NCBI GenBank assembly: GCA_900074885.1 | Contig: FJUW01000061.1 | Span: forward strand, 51,999 to 115,998 | Reading direction: 5' to 3' | Source of the DNA: Rhynchosporium graminicola | Taxonomy: Eukaryota; Ascomycota; Leotiomycetes; Helotiales; Ploettnerulaceae | DNA: 64,000 nt | Shown here: piece by piece, positions 22,232 to 33,289 of the stretch | How the letters are laid out: every line of letters begins with the position of its first letter | Numbering within the stretch: the stretch's first letter is position 1 | Translations under genes and position numbers: made by a program | The notes under the pieces: model-generated | The model's input: only the letters and a program-made list of their open reading frames with translations | Databases searched by the model: none | Told to the model about the DNA's origin: nothing

Positions 22232-23208
22232 TCTTTAAGTGCAGTATAAGGGTTTTATAGATCTATAACGCTAACTCCTATAGTACTTTTACTAGTTCCT
22301 ACTAGTGCTCTTTCAGCGGTATATCGTATATATTACTTATAGTATATTCGCGCCTTCCTTAAGATAAAGTATAATAATACTCCTATTCTAGAACTCTTAT
22401 ATTTATTTAATAAGCTTAACTCTAAGCTTTATAAGTATTATTTAGCGTTAAAGAGTAGTTATAAGTATATAAGTTACTTAAACCTGAATATAGTTATATA
22501 TACTAACGCGTTATAGTTACTTAACTATATTAATATAGAGTATACTATTTTATCTAGTTTACTTCCTAGTAGTAAAGCTAAGGACGCGGAGCTGAATCGG
22601 GGTAGTATTATAGCTACTTATAAGGCTATTAATCGGATCTATCGTCTCGCGAAATCTACTACTCTTACTATTACGTTAGAGATTATTACTATATAATTAG
22701 TAGAGACTTAAGCTTTAAGGCGATCTATAGAGAAAGTATTTAAGGAGTTAGAGTTTATTAAAGTAATAAGTTATAATCTTAAACCCTTAGATACTAGTAT
22801 AATACTAATATAATATAAGATTTAGATCTTTTAATAGTAGATTCAGCGAAATCTAGGTTAATAGTATAAATAGCGTTAAAGCAGATAAAAGAGTTAAATA
22901 CTATTATATAGGAATTTACGAAGAAAGCTATATTTAAAGCTATAATATCTAATACTAAAGGAAAGAGGAATTTGCCTTCTAGTTTAGAGATAGTATCAGA
23001 TCTAGATACTCCCGGACCTTCTCTAAAGAAGAAACCTTATAGGATTAGCTATTATACTTAGTCTATTACTAGGGCTATATTAGTAGATTTAGATAAGGAG
23101 TTAAATATAATAGTTCTAGTTCTAGATATTCTAGATTTACTAAAAGCTCCGGAGAACTTAGGGGAAAAAGCTAGTAAGATAGAGGTAGTAAAGGAAGTAG
23201 AGTTTTAG
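22232..23208 (+). pseudogene. Gypsy-A antisense accessory frame (opposite strand to gag-pol)
   Basis: Between the end of pol and the 3' LTR the strand opposite to pol reads as a coherent protein of about 325 codons with only RIP-type stops. Segments include FYRSITLTPIVLLLVPTS, then LYLFNKLNSKLYKYYLALKS, then AKDAELNRGSIIATYKAINR and RRSIEKVFKELEFIKVISYN. After one apparent frame change near 22795-22810 come EFTKKAIFKAIISNTKGKR, LDTPGPSLKKKPYR and ENLGEKASKIEVVKEVEF, stop at 23206-23208. The frame is helix-rich with a basic PGPSLKKK patch, and is present in Gypsy-B and Gypsy-C at the same place. It meets pol tail to tail. I recognise no domain. The frame change could be a short intron (TACTAAC occurs there in Gypsy-B) or decay. 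The start is a minimum estimate because ATG codons are erased by RIP. Confidence 0.7.
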
Positions 23209-26200
23209 ATATAGCATTATTATAAAGCATAATCGAGGGATTATCCTTAGTAATAAATTCTTAATACTAGTAATTATAATAGTTTATTATCCTCTAAGTA
23301 ATTATAGTTATCTATTTTATCTTCTTAAGCTTTAATCTACTAATCTAGTTTACGCGGAGGTCTAAGTTTACTTAGGTTAATAGTATAGAAGTCTCTAAGC
23401 TTATATAGAGCACTTATTAGGTCGAAAGTATTATATTAAGTTAAGTCCGAGTCGTAGCTTAGCTAGCTAACTTAATACTTCAGATTACTTCTTAGGAGCT
23501 ATATAGTAAGTATATCTTATAACTTCTACTCTTCTTAAGTAGCGATAACCTCCGAGAGTAGGTTTAGTAGCTCCTAGCTTAGTAATAAGTTATCCGAGTC
23601 CTTAAAGAATAATTCAAGGGCGAATATATTATATATAGAAGATCTAAGGGGTAAATCTAGCTTATAGGAGTATCCGATCTTAGCTAGGACTTAGTATAGT
23701 CTTACTTAGAGGCTAGATAGCTTCTTACTTAACTAGTAATTCTTAAGGTTCCTTATAGAGAGAAATACCTTATCTCTAACGTCCTAGTCGATACTATACT
23801 GTTTCGGGTCAGTTATAGAGCTTATCTTCTGCTAAGTAGCTAATATATTAGCTTTTATAACCTCGATAGCAGATTTAGTCTATTTAGCTAAGGATTTAGT
23901 ATTAGTATAATTAAGCTTCTCTTATAATATTAATACGATAAGTTACTTCTAATTCTAGCTATTCCGTAGTAGTATACTATATTTAAGGGTATATAGCGCT
24001 ATACTAATAGAATCATAAAGTAAGGTTACTTAAGCGCGGTCTATTATTAGTAGTAGTTTACTTTAGTTATTCTAGTAGTAATTAATAAAAGGTCTAAGGC
24101 GTTAGTTAATATATTAGTTTATAATCTCTATTTATCTATTAGTTTACTAATAGAAAGTAGTAAAGTACTTAACTTTAACTTTAATTATATAGTAAAACTC
24201 TTACTAGAAGAATAAGATAAACTAAGCTCCTTAGTTAAATAAAATTAACTTAAGAGTATATCCGAAATAATATATCTATTAGATAAATAATATTACTATC
24301 TCGCGGGTATCGATATTATAGTAGTATAGTATCGATACGGAGTCCTTCCCTAGGCGGTTAATAAATACTAATATCTTATTAAATCCTTAATTATCAGGCA
24401 GGAAGTCCTTAAAATCTATAGCTAGGTACTACATAAGGTAGCTAGGTACTAGTAATAAGTAGAGGAATCCTTATTATTTCGTTTGTTTTAGACAAGAGTA
24501 CTAGTATAAGTAGTAATTATAAGTATACTATTTTATATCTAATATAAGTCCTTTCTAGTAGTAATAAGTAGAAATTATTTCAGCGGTTTTATAAGTATTT
24601 AGATAAGCAGAGGAAACTTAATCGTAGATTTCGCTAATTAAATAGGTATATAGCAGAGTATAGCGTTATATATATAAATAACTATTATAAAGTAGTAAAC
24701 TATTATTAATAGTATAGCTTTCTCTTAATATATTCTATTTATTAGAGAATAATTCTTAGTTAAATTAGTATAGTTTCTCGATTAAATTAAAGGAGTTATA
24801 TACGGGTTCCGGTAGCGTATTAGTCCTTAGTAATATTAGGTATATATAACTAATTTGATTAATATAATACTTAGCTAGTTCTATATTAATCCTAGGGTCT
24901 AAGTAGTCTAGAGGTAATAAAACCCGAGATCTATTATTTTATTTCTATTATTCTTATATCCTTAGATCTTATTCCTTATAACTAAGGGTATTAGCTTTAG
25001 TATTATCTTTACTAAGTATATATATAATTTAGAAGTTAAATTCGGAAAGGAATTCTATCTATCTAGCTTACTTACTAGTTAGGACCTTAATAGTTATAAA
25101 GTATTCTAAGGATCGATAGTCTATATATACGCTAGTATAATATTATAGAGATATGAGTTCTAGTCTTTATTTCCGGAAAGACTTAATAATAGCGTATAAT
25201 TCCTTATTATAGATCTTCTAGTTTAGTTCGTATCTATTAAGAATATAAGAGTAGAATCTAATTAGATACTACTAGCTATCTTTATATAATTAGAAGATAA
25301 CTCTAGCTATTATACTATTAGAGGTATTAGTTTCTAGTTTAGTCTATAAGTTAGAGTCGAAATAGTATAGTTTCTATACTAATAGTAGCTATTAATATAG
25401 ATCGTCGAAGGACTTCTTATAATTATTAGTAAAATTCTATAGTACTATAAGCTTAGTAAGTATTAAGAGAGATTTAGTAATAAGGCCGAAATTCCGAATA
25501 AATTAATAGTAGAAACTATAGAATCCTAAGAAGGATTTTATAGCTATTACTATTTCGAGGTACTTCTAGTCTACTAATAGTATTACTTTCTTAGGATCTA
25601 GCTCGATTCCGTTAGTAGTAATAATATATCTAAGGTATTTAGTCCGAGTAATATAGAATTCGCTTTTCTTAATATCTACTTAGAGTCCGGTATCTATTAA
25701 GTATTATAGTACTAATTTAACGTATTCCTTATATTCCTAGAGCGTTTCTGAGTATATAAGAATATTATCTAAGTAAGCTATATAGAAATTATTTAAGTAA
25801 TCTAATAGTATATTATTTATATATCGCTAGTATATACTAGGTCTATTATAGAGCCTAAAAGGTAGTACTTTATATTTATAAGATCCGAAGCAGGTTCGGA
25901 AGGTAATATACTCCTCTGATTCGAGGTCTATATAGATATAGTTAAATATTACTCGGATATCTAGTTTAATAAAGATTACTACTTTAGATATATAAGTTAA
26001 GAGCTTATTAATCTTAGGTATTAAGTATAAATCCTTTCGAGTGATCGTATTAAGCTTATAATAATTAATATAGAAGCGTAATCCTCTATCGGCCTTTTTA
26101 ATAAATAGTATAAGTAATATAAAAGGACTTTAGCTAGATTCGATAAATCCTTTATCTAAGTTCTCTATAAGATACTCCTTAGTTACTTATAATTTATCTG

Positions 26201-28990
26201 TAGATTACTAATATAAGGGCGAATATATATTAGGTAATAGTTCTTTTAGAATAATTTTATAATTATATAAGTAATATAGCAGAAGAATATTAGAATCCCG
26301 CTTAGAAAAGGCTTCCTTAAGAGTATAGTACTATTCCGGTAGCTTTTTAGCTATAAGTCGTTCGGTATCAGGATCCTTAGGAGAGTCGCTATTTAGATAG
26401 TCTTATAAGAGGTAGTCTATCTCGTAGATACTAATAAAGAATAATTCAGAACTTTTATATTTTATATTAAAGTAAAAAGCTATAGTACTAATTTAGTAAA
26501 TTAGAACTAGTTTCTAGATCCTCAGAGGTTAAGAGGAATACTTATAGTAAAGTTTCAGCGCGAGTACCTTTCTCGATAAAGTTAGAGCAGAAAAGAGTTC
26601 GGATTCCTTAATAATAAGCGGAAATAAATTAAAGAGTAAAGATAATATATTAATATACTATATTACTACTATTTAGTATAATTAGCGTTAGTCTAGCTAG
26701 TTTATAGCTAAGTCCCGCGTATTAGTATCGATTTAGTAAGATCGATTAATACTAAGTTTATAAGGTAATAAAGTTATAATTATCTCCTTATTATATTAGA
26801 GAGTAGCTAGATAGCGTTCCGATTATAATAACTTATAATAGAGCGTATCTAGCTTAACTTGAAATCGTTATATCTATTTAATACTAATAATTATATCTTA
26901 TTATTCTAAATTAAGAAGAATAAAAGAGTAATTATAAATACGCTTATTATTAATAGAAAAGTATAAATATATAAAATAAGTAATATAAGTTCTAATAAAC
27001 TATCAGAAACTATATATTAGAATAGAATAAAGTAGTAGCTTAATTTTAATACTAAGGGCTTCTAATAGTTATCTAGTAAGAGTACGATTAATAAATAAAT
27101 AACTATTCGCTCTGATATTAATTAAGCTATTTATAAAGACTCCTAGCTTATTTATACTAACTATAGTCGGGTATATAAATTACTTACTTCCTATTAGGAA
27201 GTTAAAGTTAAGATTAGAGAGATTATACCTATATAGACTTAGGAAAGAGTTTTTACCTAGGCCTTATCGTTTCCCTCTAGTATTAGTCCAGATTCGGAGA
27301 GTATATCTTCTATTACTTCCTTAGCTACTCTTTTCTCTTCCGGAAATTTATCGATTAATTAAACCTTAAGTAGGTTAAGGTAATCTAGCTTAATATAACT
27401 AAGCTATCTATAACTATAATACCTAAGGGGTTCTCCGGTCGAGGTAGTAAAGCGTTTTAGCGCGGAGGGAGTACTAGCTTGTACTGAGGTAAAAATACGT
27501 ATATATAGTATAGGAGTAGTTTATCGAGGAGCTAAGCTTAAGGACCGATAAGAGGTAGAACTAGTAGTAGTCGTAGTAGTAATAGTAAGCTTATAGTACT
27601 ATACTTAAGTAGTAGCTTTCTTAGGATAAATATATTCTAAGTTATAATAACGCTTAATATTAAAAGAAAGTAAAGATCTAACTATAGAAGCGTAGTCCTT
27701 ATTCTATATTAGTTTAATAATAAGGATTAAAGCGCGTAAGGATAGTATAATCTTATCTTATATATAGAAGAACTACTCTTTCTTTTTAACTTTACTTTAG
27801 ATAATAGCGCTTTAAAATCGACTACGAAACTCGGTAAAAGTCTCGCGTATATAGCCGGGTTATTATATTTCTAAGTAGTAGAAAGCGTTATAGTAGTTAT
27901 CTTCCTCTAAACTAGTAAGAAAGTTCTCCTTTAATAAGGAGATTATTTTATTACTAGTTTTAAACTTATTAGTAAGGTACTAAAGCGTAAGATACTCCTT
28001 AGCTAATCTAGTAACTAGCTCTTATACGAGAACGCGCTAGGAGAAGTCCGTAGGGTAATAGTTAGCGTTTATAGCTAGCTAGTCTCGTATTAATACTCTT
28101 TATTAGAGGAAGGTAAAGTCTAATCTATTATCTAAGGGTAAGATCTTCTTAGTAAGATAAGATTTCCTAGGGCGTAACTCTACTGATTCAGCGCCGAGAG
28201 AAGAAGATAGTTTATTAGGAATAGTATCTTCTCTCTCGGTACTACGTATTAGAATAGAGTTTATTAGCTTATTAAACTCTAGAATACGTAGAGATTATAG
28301 TATTAGTTCTAGTAGAAGAGTCGAAGATAAGTAAGGGACCCCTATAAGGAACCTATCTTATATAGAGATTAGTCTATCTATAGTATCTTCTAGAGAGTTA
28401 TTCTTTTCCTCTTAATCTACTAATTATTATAAGAGGGAATAGATCAGGTTCGAGTCACTTATAGTAGTAAGAGTACTTAGCGATTATACTCTTAGTGAAT
28501 TTCGCTTTTATTTTCCTTTCTCTCTTAATCGGTACTTCCTTAATAAGGTATTAATATTCTCTAAAGTAAGAGACGTTTAAAGTAAGGAAAGGTATAATAG
28601 ATTAGGTTCGGAGGTAGAGTAAGGAGGATTACGTTAAGTTCCCCTAGAACTAGAGAGGTCTCTAGTTTATTAGTTAAGAGCTATAATAGTAGCTTAAAAA
28701 GAGGTATATTAGGGCTATTTCGGCGGCGATACGTAGAAGTTAAAGTTCCGGGGTATTTATTATACTTTCTTTAAAATCTATCTATAATTCCTTTATACTA
28801 AGGGAGTTATTAAAGGAGCGTTAGCGAAGACTTCCTCTATTATACTATTTATAATAAGCTAAATTAAACCCTGATTTATAGCTATCCGAGAGATCTCTAG
28901 TATCTCGGCTATATATAAGTAGTTATCGAATAACTAACTTAGTAATAAGATATTATAGTAAGCTATCTCTAGTTATCTTAATCTTTTTAT
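23209..28990 (-). pseudogene. Gypsy-A gag-pol with chromodomain-type organisation, RIP-inactivated
   Basis: Minus-strand order from the right: gag at about 28800-27450, then a degraded CCHC knuckle at about 27425-27380 (YIKLDYLNL remains). Protease follows at about 27130, then RT at about 26100-25750 with TITRKDLYLIPKINKLL, VVIFIKLDIR, TFRTCFGSYKYKVLPF and YLDNILIYS. RNase H lies at about 25500-25000 and integrase at about 24750-23700. The second catalytic Asp of the RT box is Asn, explained by RIP of GATGAY to GATAAY. Gln and Trp codons are stops throughout. Confidence 0.88.
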
Positions 28991-28994
28991 TTAA

Positions 28995-29262
28995 TATAAT
29001 AATATAAGACTTAAGGTAATATATAAGTAAGAATAAACAAGTAGAGAGGCTAAGAGCGATCTTATATAATCTACTACGAAGGAAATAAAAAGATAAGAAA
29101 AGAAGAAGAAGAGAGATAGAGTATAAAGTACCTTATATATATATATTAGTACTAGTCCGATACTATATCGGGTCGGATACTAGTTCTGCCGGGATACCTA
29201 TGAACTTAGGCCCTGTTATCTATCCTTCTTCTTATATGATATTCAGGTGAGCTGTCGTTACA
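28995..29262 (-). repeat. Gypsy-A LTR, right (5' LTR)
   Basis: Pairs with 21485-21752. Its outer end GTCGTTACA still has an unmutated CA. In element orientation it precedes gag. The two LTRs differ at many C/T and A/G sites, so RIP rather than age dominates their divergence. Confidence 0.9.
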
Positions 29263-30030
29263 CCGGGAATTAAGAGCTCTTATAAGTAATATAGCTCCCT
29301 ATAAGCTATAAAGGTAATTAATCTATAGTTAAGATTAATATAATCTTCTTTAGTAGTATTTATAGATATAAAAGAAAGAGTAGTATTATATTAGCGTATC
29401 TTCTGCTGAAATAGTTCACTTCGCGGATCTATACTATCTAATAACCTCTATAAGATATCCGGTATTTCTTGTAATAGCTCTAGGTAAATAGCTCCCTTTT
29501 TATAATAGAGCTTATATTCACTCTTAGCTCCTACTTTATTAATCTAGTGAAGTGCAACGCACTTAGTATACTAATAATCTATCTAACTAATATCTTACGG
29601 ACTTATAATAACGAAAAGAGACTAAAATCTATACGGAATAGCTTATCCTAGAGTAAGTACTACTAGGGTAAGTACTACTAGAGCTAGTATAAGCTATAAA
29701 GGAGGCTCTTCCGAAGGTAAAGAAGATAAAGGAGGTAGTCGATTAAGTTAAGTAGCTATATTAGCTTAGATTTATATACGCGTTCGTCGGCGGCGTTTCG
29801 CAGGTTAAGAAGCAGCTAGAAAGCTTATAATAGATACGCTATAGGTCTACTAAGGAGTATTAAGATCGACTTCTTAAGGTAGCTACTAGGAAAGCGCTTA
29901 ATCTGCTTACTTATTATTAGTTTCGAACCAGAAGCTAGAAGAATAGATATACGTTATACCTGAAATACGTCTTATATTATATACTTATACGATTCGTTCG
30001 AAAGTCACTAATAAGCCGATTCTAGTTATA
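29263..30030 (-). pseudogene. Helitron N-terminal region (zinc-binding and pre-Rep), RIP-inactivated
   Basis: The minus strand reads ALHFTRLIK, then GAKSEYKLYYKKGAIYLELL, corresponding to the C-x-x-C-GALHW...CC-x-x-G-x-V block of Helitron proteins. Then come QEIPDIL and LLDSIDPRSELFQQKIR, followed by YNTTLSFISINTTKEDY. The last readable part, ITFIAYRELYYLQELLIPG, corresponds to the F-x-I-x-GELYH-x-x-GSLxP motif that opens the Rep domain. At that point Gypsy-A begins. The HUH and double-Tyr catalytic parts that should follow are nowhere in the window. The start further right (up to about 30030) is uncertain because of stops and a frame change. Confidence 0.78.
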
Positions 30031-30679
30031 GTTCGAATACTATTCAGGAGGAGAAGACTCTATTAGTAGACGGATAGTAAGAGCTCGTAGACGAAATATA
30101 TAAATATTAAGTCGAAATATACGAATGTTAAGTAGCCCGATAATATTTAATGTTCCTTCTTTTCGGCTGTGCGCCCGCTAAGGCCTCGCTATAGCTAATC
30201 ATAGTATTTCACGTGACCAGTTTTTTTAACTAGTAATCCACAAATAGCTCAATATTATATAGATTAACGCGTCGTACGATATCGCCGATACTCGGAATCG
30301 ATTCCTTGAGGCCTATTACCTTAATAGTACTAACACTAGGTTTAGCGTAGCTATCTATTAGTAAGAAAGATACCGACTGACGCGTTTATAATTAAAATAT
30401 CCTTAAAGAAGCGCGATAACTTAAGGTCGTATACTCTTACAGGGGAAAGAAGAAGTCTAGAATCCCTTACTTATAATCCTTTACGTTTCTAGACTCTCTT
30501 ATTACTTACTATATTACTATAGAGGCCTAAGGGGGCTAGGACGCGTTATAGGAAGCGATTTAATAATTAAAGCTTAATAATATGATATAATATAAGTAGT
30601 AGACCGCGATACTATATAAACTTATAAGTAGAGGAACTATATTAGCTAGAGTACTAGAATATAATAGTATATAGGAGAA

Positions 30680-32200
30680 AGGAACTAGGATATAGATAAA
30701 GGTCGCTACTATCGGAATCGCGAAAAGGAACGAAATAGTTAATATGTCCTTGATAATATCTACTGCGAAAGCTTTATAACTTAATAGTATTACTACTAAG
30801 GAGATACGCCTTATAATTAATAGCGAGACTATAAAATTACTTCTTAGAGTATAGGAGAAGCTTAATAAGTATATCGTCGAGTAATCTAATATCGCTATTA
30901 TTAGCGTGCTAGGCGAATATACTAGTTATAATTATAATAATAGCGCATATACTACTGCGTCCTCACTAGCTATAATAATAATAAAATAGATCGAGTCCGT
31001 AAGACTAATAAGTAGTAGAGATATATTTCTATACGCTAGAAACGCTATAGTAGTAGAAAGACTAGTATACTATAGAAGCTAGTAGTAGAGCAAGCTAAGG
31101 GAAGGCGTCGAGGTTATAGTATCGAATTAAGGAGTAGTAGTTTCGAATATACTTATTAAAAATATTAATATGAACGACTAGTAAAAGGCGATAAACTCGC
31201 TATATTATAATAATATAAGGCTTATTAGGAGCGCTAACGAGATTAAGAGAGTTATCTAGCTCTTAAAGGCTAAAGCTAGGAAGTCTTATAATATAATTAT
31301 AGTAGATTTCTATAAAGTGGAGATAGTAAACGTATATATTAAAGTACACTGGATTATATAGGAGGGAGCCCTGAAAGCTATATAATAGTTCAGCTGAAGA
31401 GTATAAATCGTATAGTGCTTTAATTGCTACGGCTTTAATTATATAGCGAGGATATATCGAGCAGAGCGAAAATATAGTTTCTGCGGTTCGAAAGACTACT
31501 TAATAAAGGAATACTTAGAACTTAGTAAATCGTAAGATTATAAGTATAATAACTATAAGGGGAAATACCCCGCCTTCTAAAGAGAGTATAAATAGAGATA
31601 GAAAGTAGTAGATAGAGTCTCGGTCGAAAGAAGGAAACTCTAAATAAAGCTACTATTCCCTATAGTACTAATCCTGACTTCCTTAGTATTAGAAAGAAGA
31701 TTAAGATAATCTACTTTACTATTATCTACCTCTAATAACGATCGAATAGATATTACTAAAAATATAGTAGATTTATCTAATACTACTAGATAGTGACGAT
31801 ATAGACCTCGACGCTACTATTAAGAGATTATTATTAATTTTCGAGGTATAATTATAACTATAGACTTCTAAGTATATACGATTTATTATACTCTTCCCGG
31901 AGAGTATAGAGGAAATATTTAGAGCGATATCCTAACTAACCGAGAGAGCGAGGGCTATTAAGAGTATAGTAAGGAAGATATAGAGCTCTCCCTTTAAGCT
32001 AGCTGAAGATAGTAATAGTAGCGATAGCTATATAGTTATATAGAGTATAAAGAGAGCTCTGAAGAAGAACTATAAGGTATCGATCGGAAGTATTAAGCTA
32101 GTATAGATAACTAAGTCCGGTAGATAGAGAAACCTAGATAAAGAAATCGATCGAATGATTATATACGAAGTAGTAATTATTACTAAGATAGTAGATCGAA
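30680..32200 (+). pseudogene. Tad-like LINE ORF1 (Gag-like, CCHC knuckles), RIP-inactivated
   Basis: The frame from about 30680 contains MSLIISTAKAL and LIINSETIKLLLRV. Near 31400-31560 is a zinc-knuckle series: CFNCYGFNYIARIYRAERKY, then SFCGSKDYLIKEYLELSKS, then YKYNNYKGKYPAF. This corresponds to three successive CCHC units of Tad-clade ORF1, several Cys having become Tyr by RIP (TGY to TAY). The end is uncertain; acidic Ser/Asn-rich stretches continue towards 32200 with frame changes. Confidence 0.78.
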
Positions 32201-32575
32201 CAGGTACTGGATTAGGAGCTAAATTAAACTATATTAGCTTAGTTATATTATCCAGTTCATTAGGCTCCTTAGTAGTAATAGCTTCTATTATAAGCGGAGT
32301 AGTTATATAGTTATAATCTTCTTAAGTATCTAAATAAGTATATACTAGTACTTAATACTATCTATTCTATAGTATAATATGCAGAAGTTATATAATATTA
32401 TAAACTTGCTAATACGAAATAAGAAGACCTGGATATATGATATTATTATAATATAAGAACTCTAGCTAAACTCTTACGATAAGAAAGCTATATATAACCT
32501 CTCTTAAGGCAGGCTTAGCGCTTATCTAGGAAACGCTAAGAGACCTCTCATAGGCTTCTTTATTAATAGTAAAAT

Positions 32576-32813
32576 TGTTAGAATAGTTAGTGTTCAGTGC
32601 AGTATCACGTGGTAACCTAATCGGGACTAGAGCTAGTGCATAGGCCTAGATATTAAAGAATATCCGGGATATATTATAGATCTATACTTATTATAACTCA
32701 AGTAGTTAAGTTACTTAATAAAGATAATAATCTAACTTACTAGTGTCTAATTCCTCTATAAATATTACTCTTATCCTTATAAGTATAAGAGAATAGGGAT
32801 ATTCCTTTCAATA
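32576..32813 (+). repeat. Copia 5' LTR
   Basis: Starts with the classic Copia TGTTAGAATA. It keeps a comparatively unmutated patch (GTGTTCAGTGCAGTATCACGT) that aligns with 56843-56863 of the 3' LTR. Confidence 0.92.
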
Positions 32814-32844
32814 GGTTATAAGCCCCGGTAGGATATAACTTCGA

Positions 32845-33042
32845 ATCGACGAAAGTAAAGCGATCGATTCAAGCCCTGATAAGTAAGATAGAGGTACTCT
32901 AGTTAACGTAAGAAGACTAAAGGGCTAAGTAAGAGTGCTAATAATCGACGAAAGTAAGGCGATCGATTAAAAATCCCTAATACGTAAGATAAGAGTATTC
33001 TAGTTAAAGTAAGAAGACTAAAGGGCTATATAAGAGCGCTAA
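32845..33042 (+). repeat. two-copy 99-bp tandem repeat in the Copia leader
   Basis: ATCGACGAAAGTAAAGCGAT at 32845 recurs at 32944, with the rest of the unit (GTAAGAAGACTAAAGGGCTA) also repeated. It lies between the primer-binding site and gag, so it is a leader repeat of the retroelement. Confidence 0.8.
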
Positions 33043-33289
33043 TAATAACTAGAGAGCCGTAAGTAAGAAGGCCTTTAATACTAACTGTACGAACTGTAGA
33101 CTCTAGAAGGAGATCTATAATAATAATCTGAGGATAATAAGAAAGACTATTTCTCGTAAAGATAACTATACGACTTATAGACTTCAGAGGAAACTCTATA
33201 ATTATAAAGTCGAGTAGTAAGTAAGTAAGCTACTTATAACTCTTAAACCGAGTATAGCTTCTATATAAACTAATAGCTAGTAAAAGATA

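Larger units (their letters stand above)
21485..29262 (-). mobile_element. Gypsy-A: complete Ty3/Gypsy LTR element with antisense accessory frame, no matching TSD
   Basis: Two 268-bp LTRs in the same orientation (21485-21752 and 28995-29262) bound a 7,778-bp element whose gag-pol reads on the minus strand. The polypurine tract CTTAGGGGGAGGGTAA (minus strand) adjoins the left LTR. Flanking pentamers are TATAG on the left and CCGGG on the right, so there is no target duplication. The two flanks carry non-adjacent parts of a Helitron, so the insertion is associated with loss of host-element DNA. CA and TG are almost absent. Confidence 0.92.
18371..30130 (-). mobile_element. Helitron, RIP-mutated, split by Gypsy-A, Rep core missing
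   Basis: Minus-strand coding relics of one rolling-circle transposon lie on both sides of Gypsy-A: the N-terminal region at 29263-30030 and the PIF1-type helicase at about 19900-21484. The outer limits are only estimates, placed where RIP-mutated sequence begins on the left and where the LINE 5' region begins on the right. A GC-rich hairpin at 18486-18519 is a candidate 3'-terminal structure. Confidence 0.75.

Noticed and set aside
32845..33042. Repeats considered as a CRISPR-like array
   Set aside because: Only two adjacent 99-bp units without spacers, in the leader of a eukaryotic retrotransposon.
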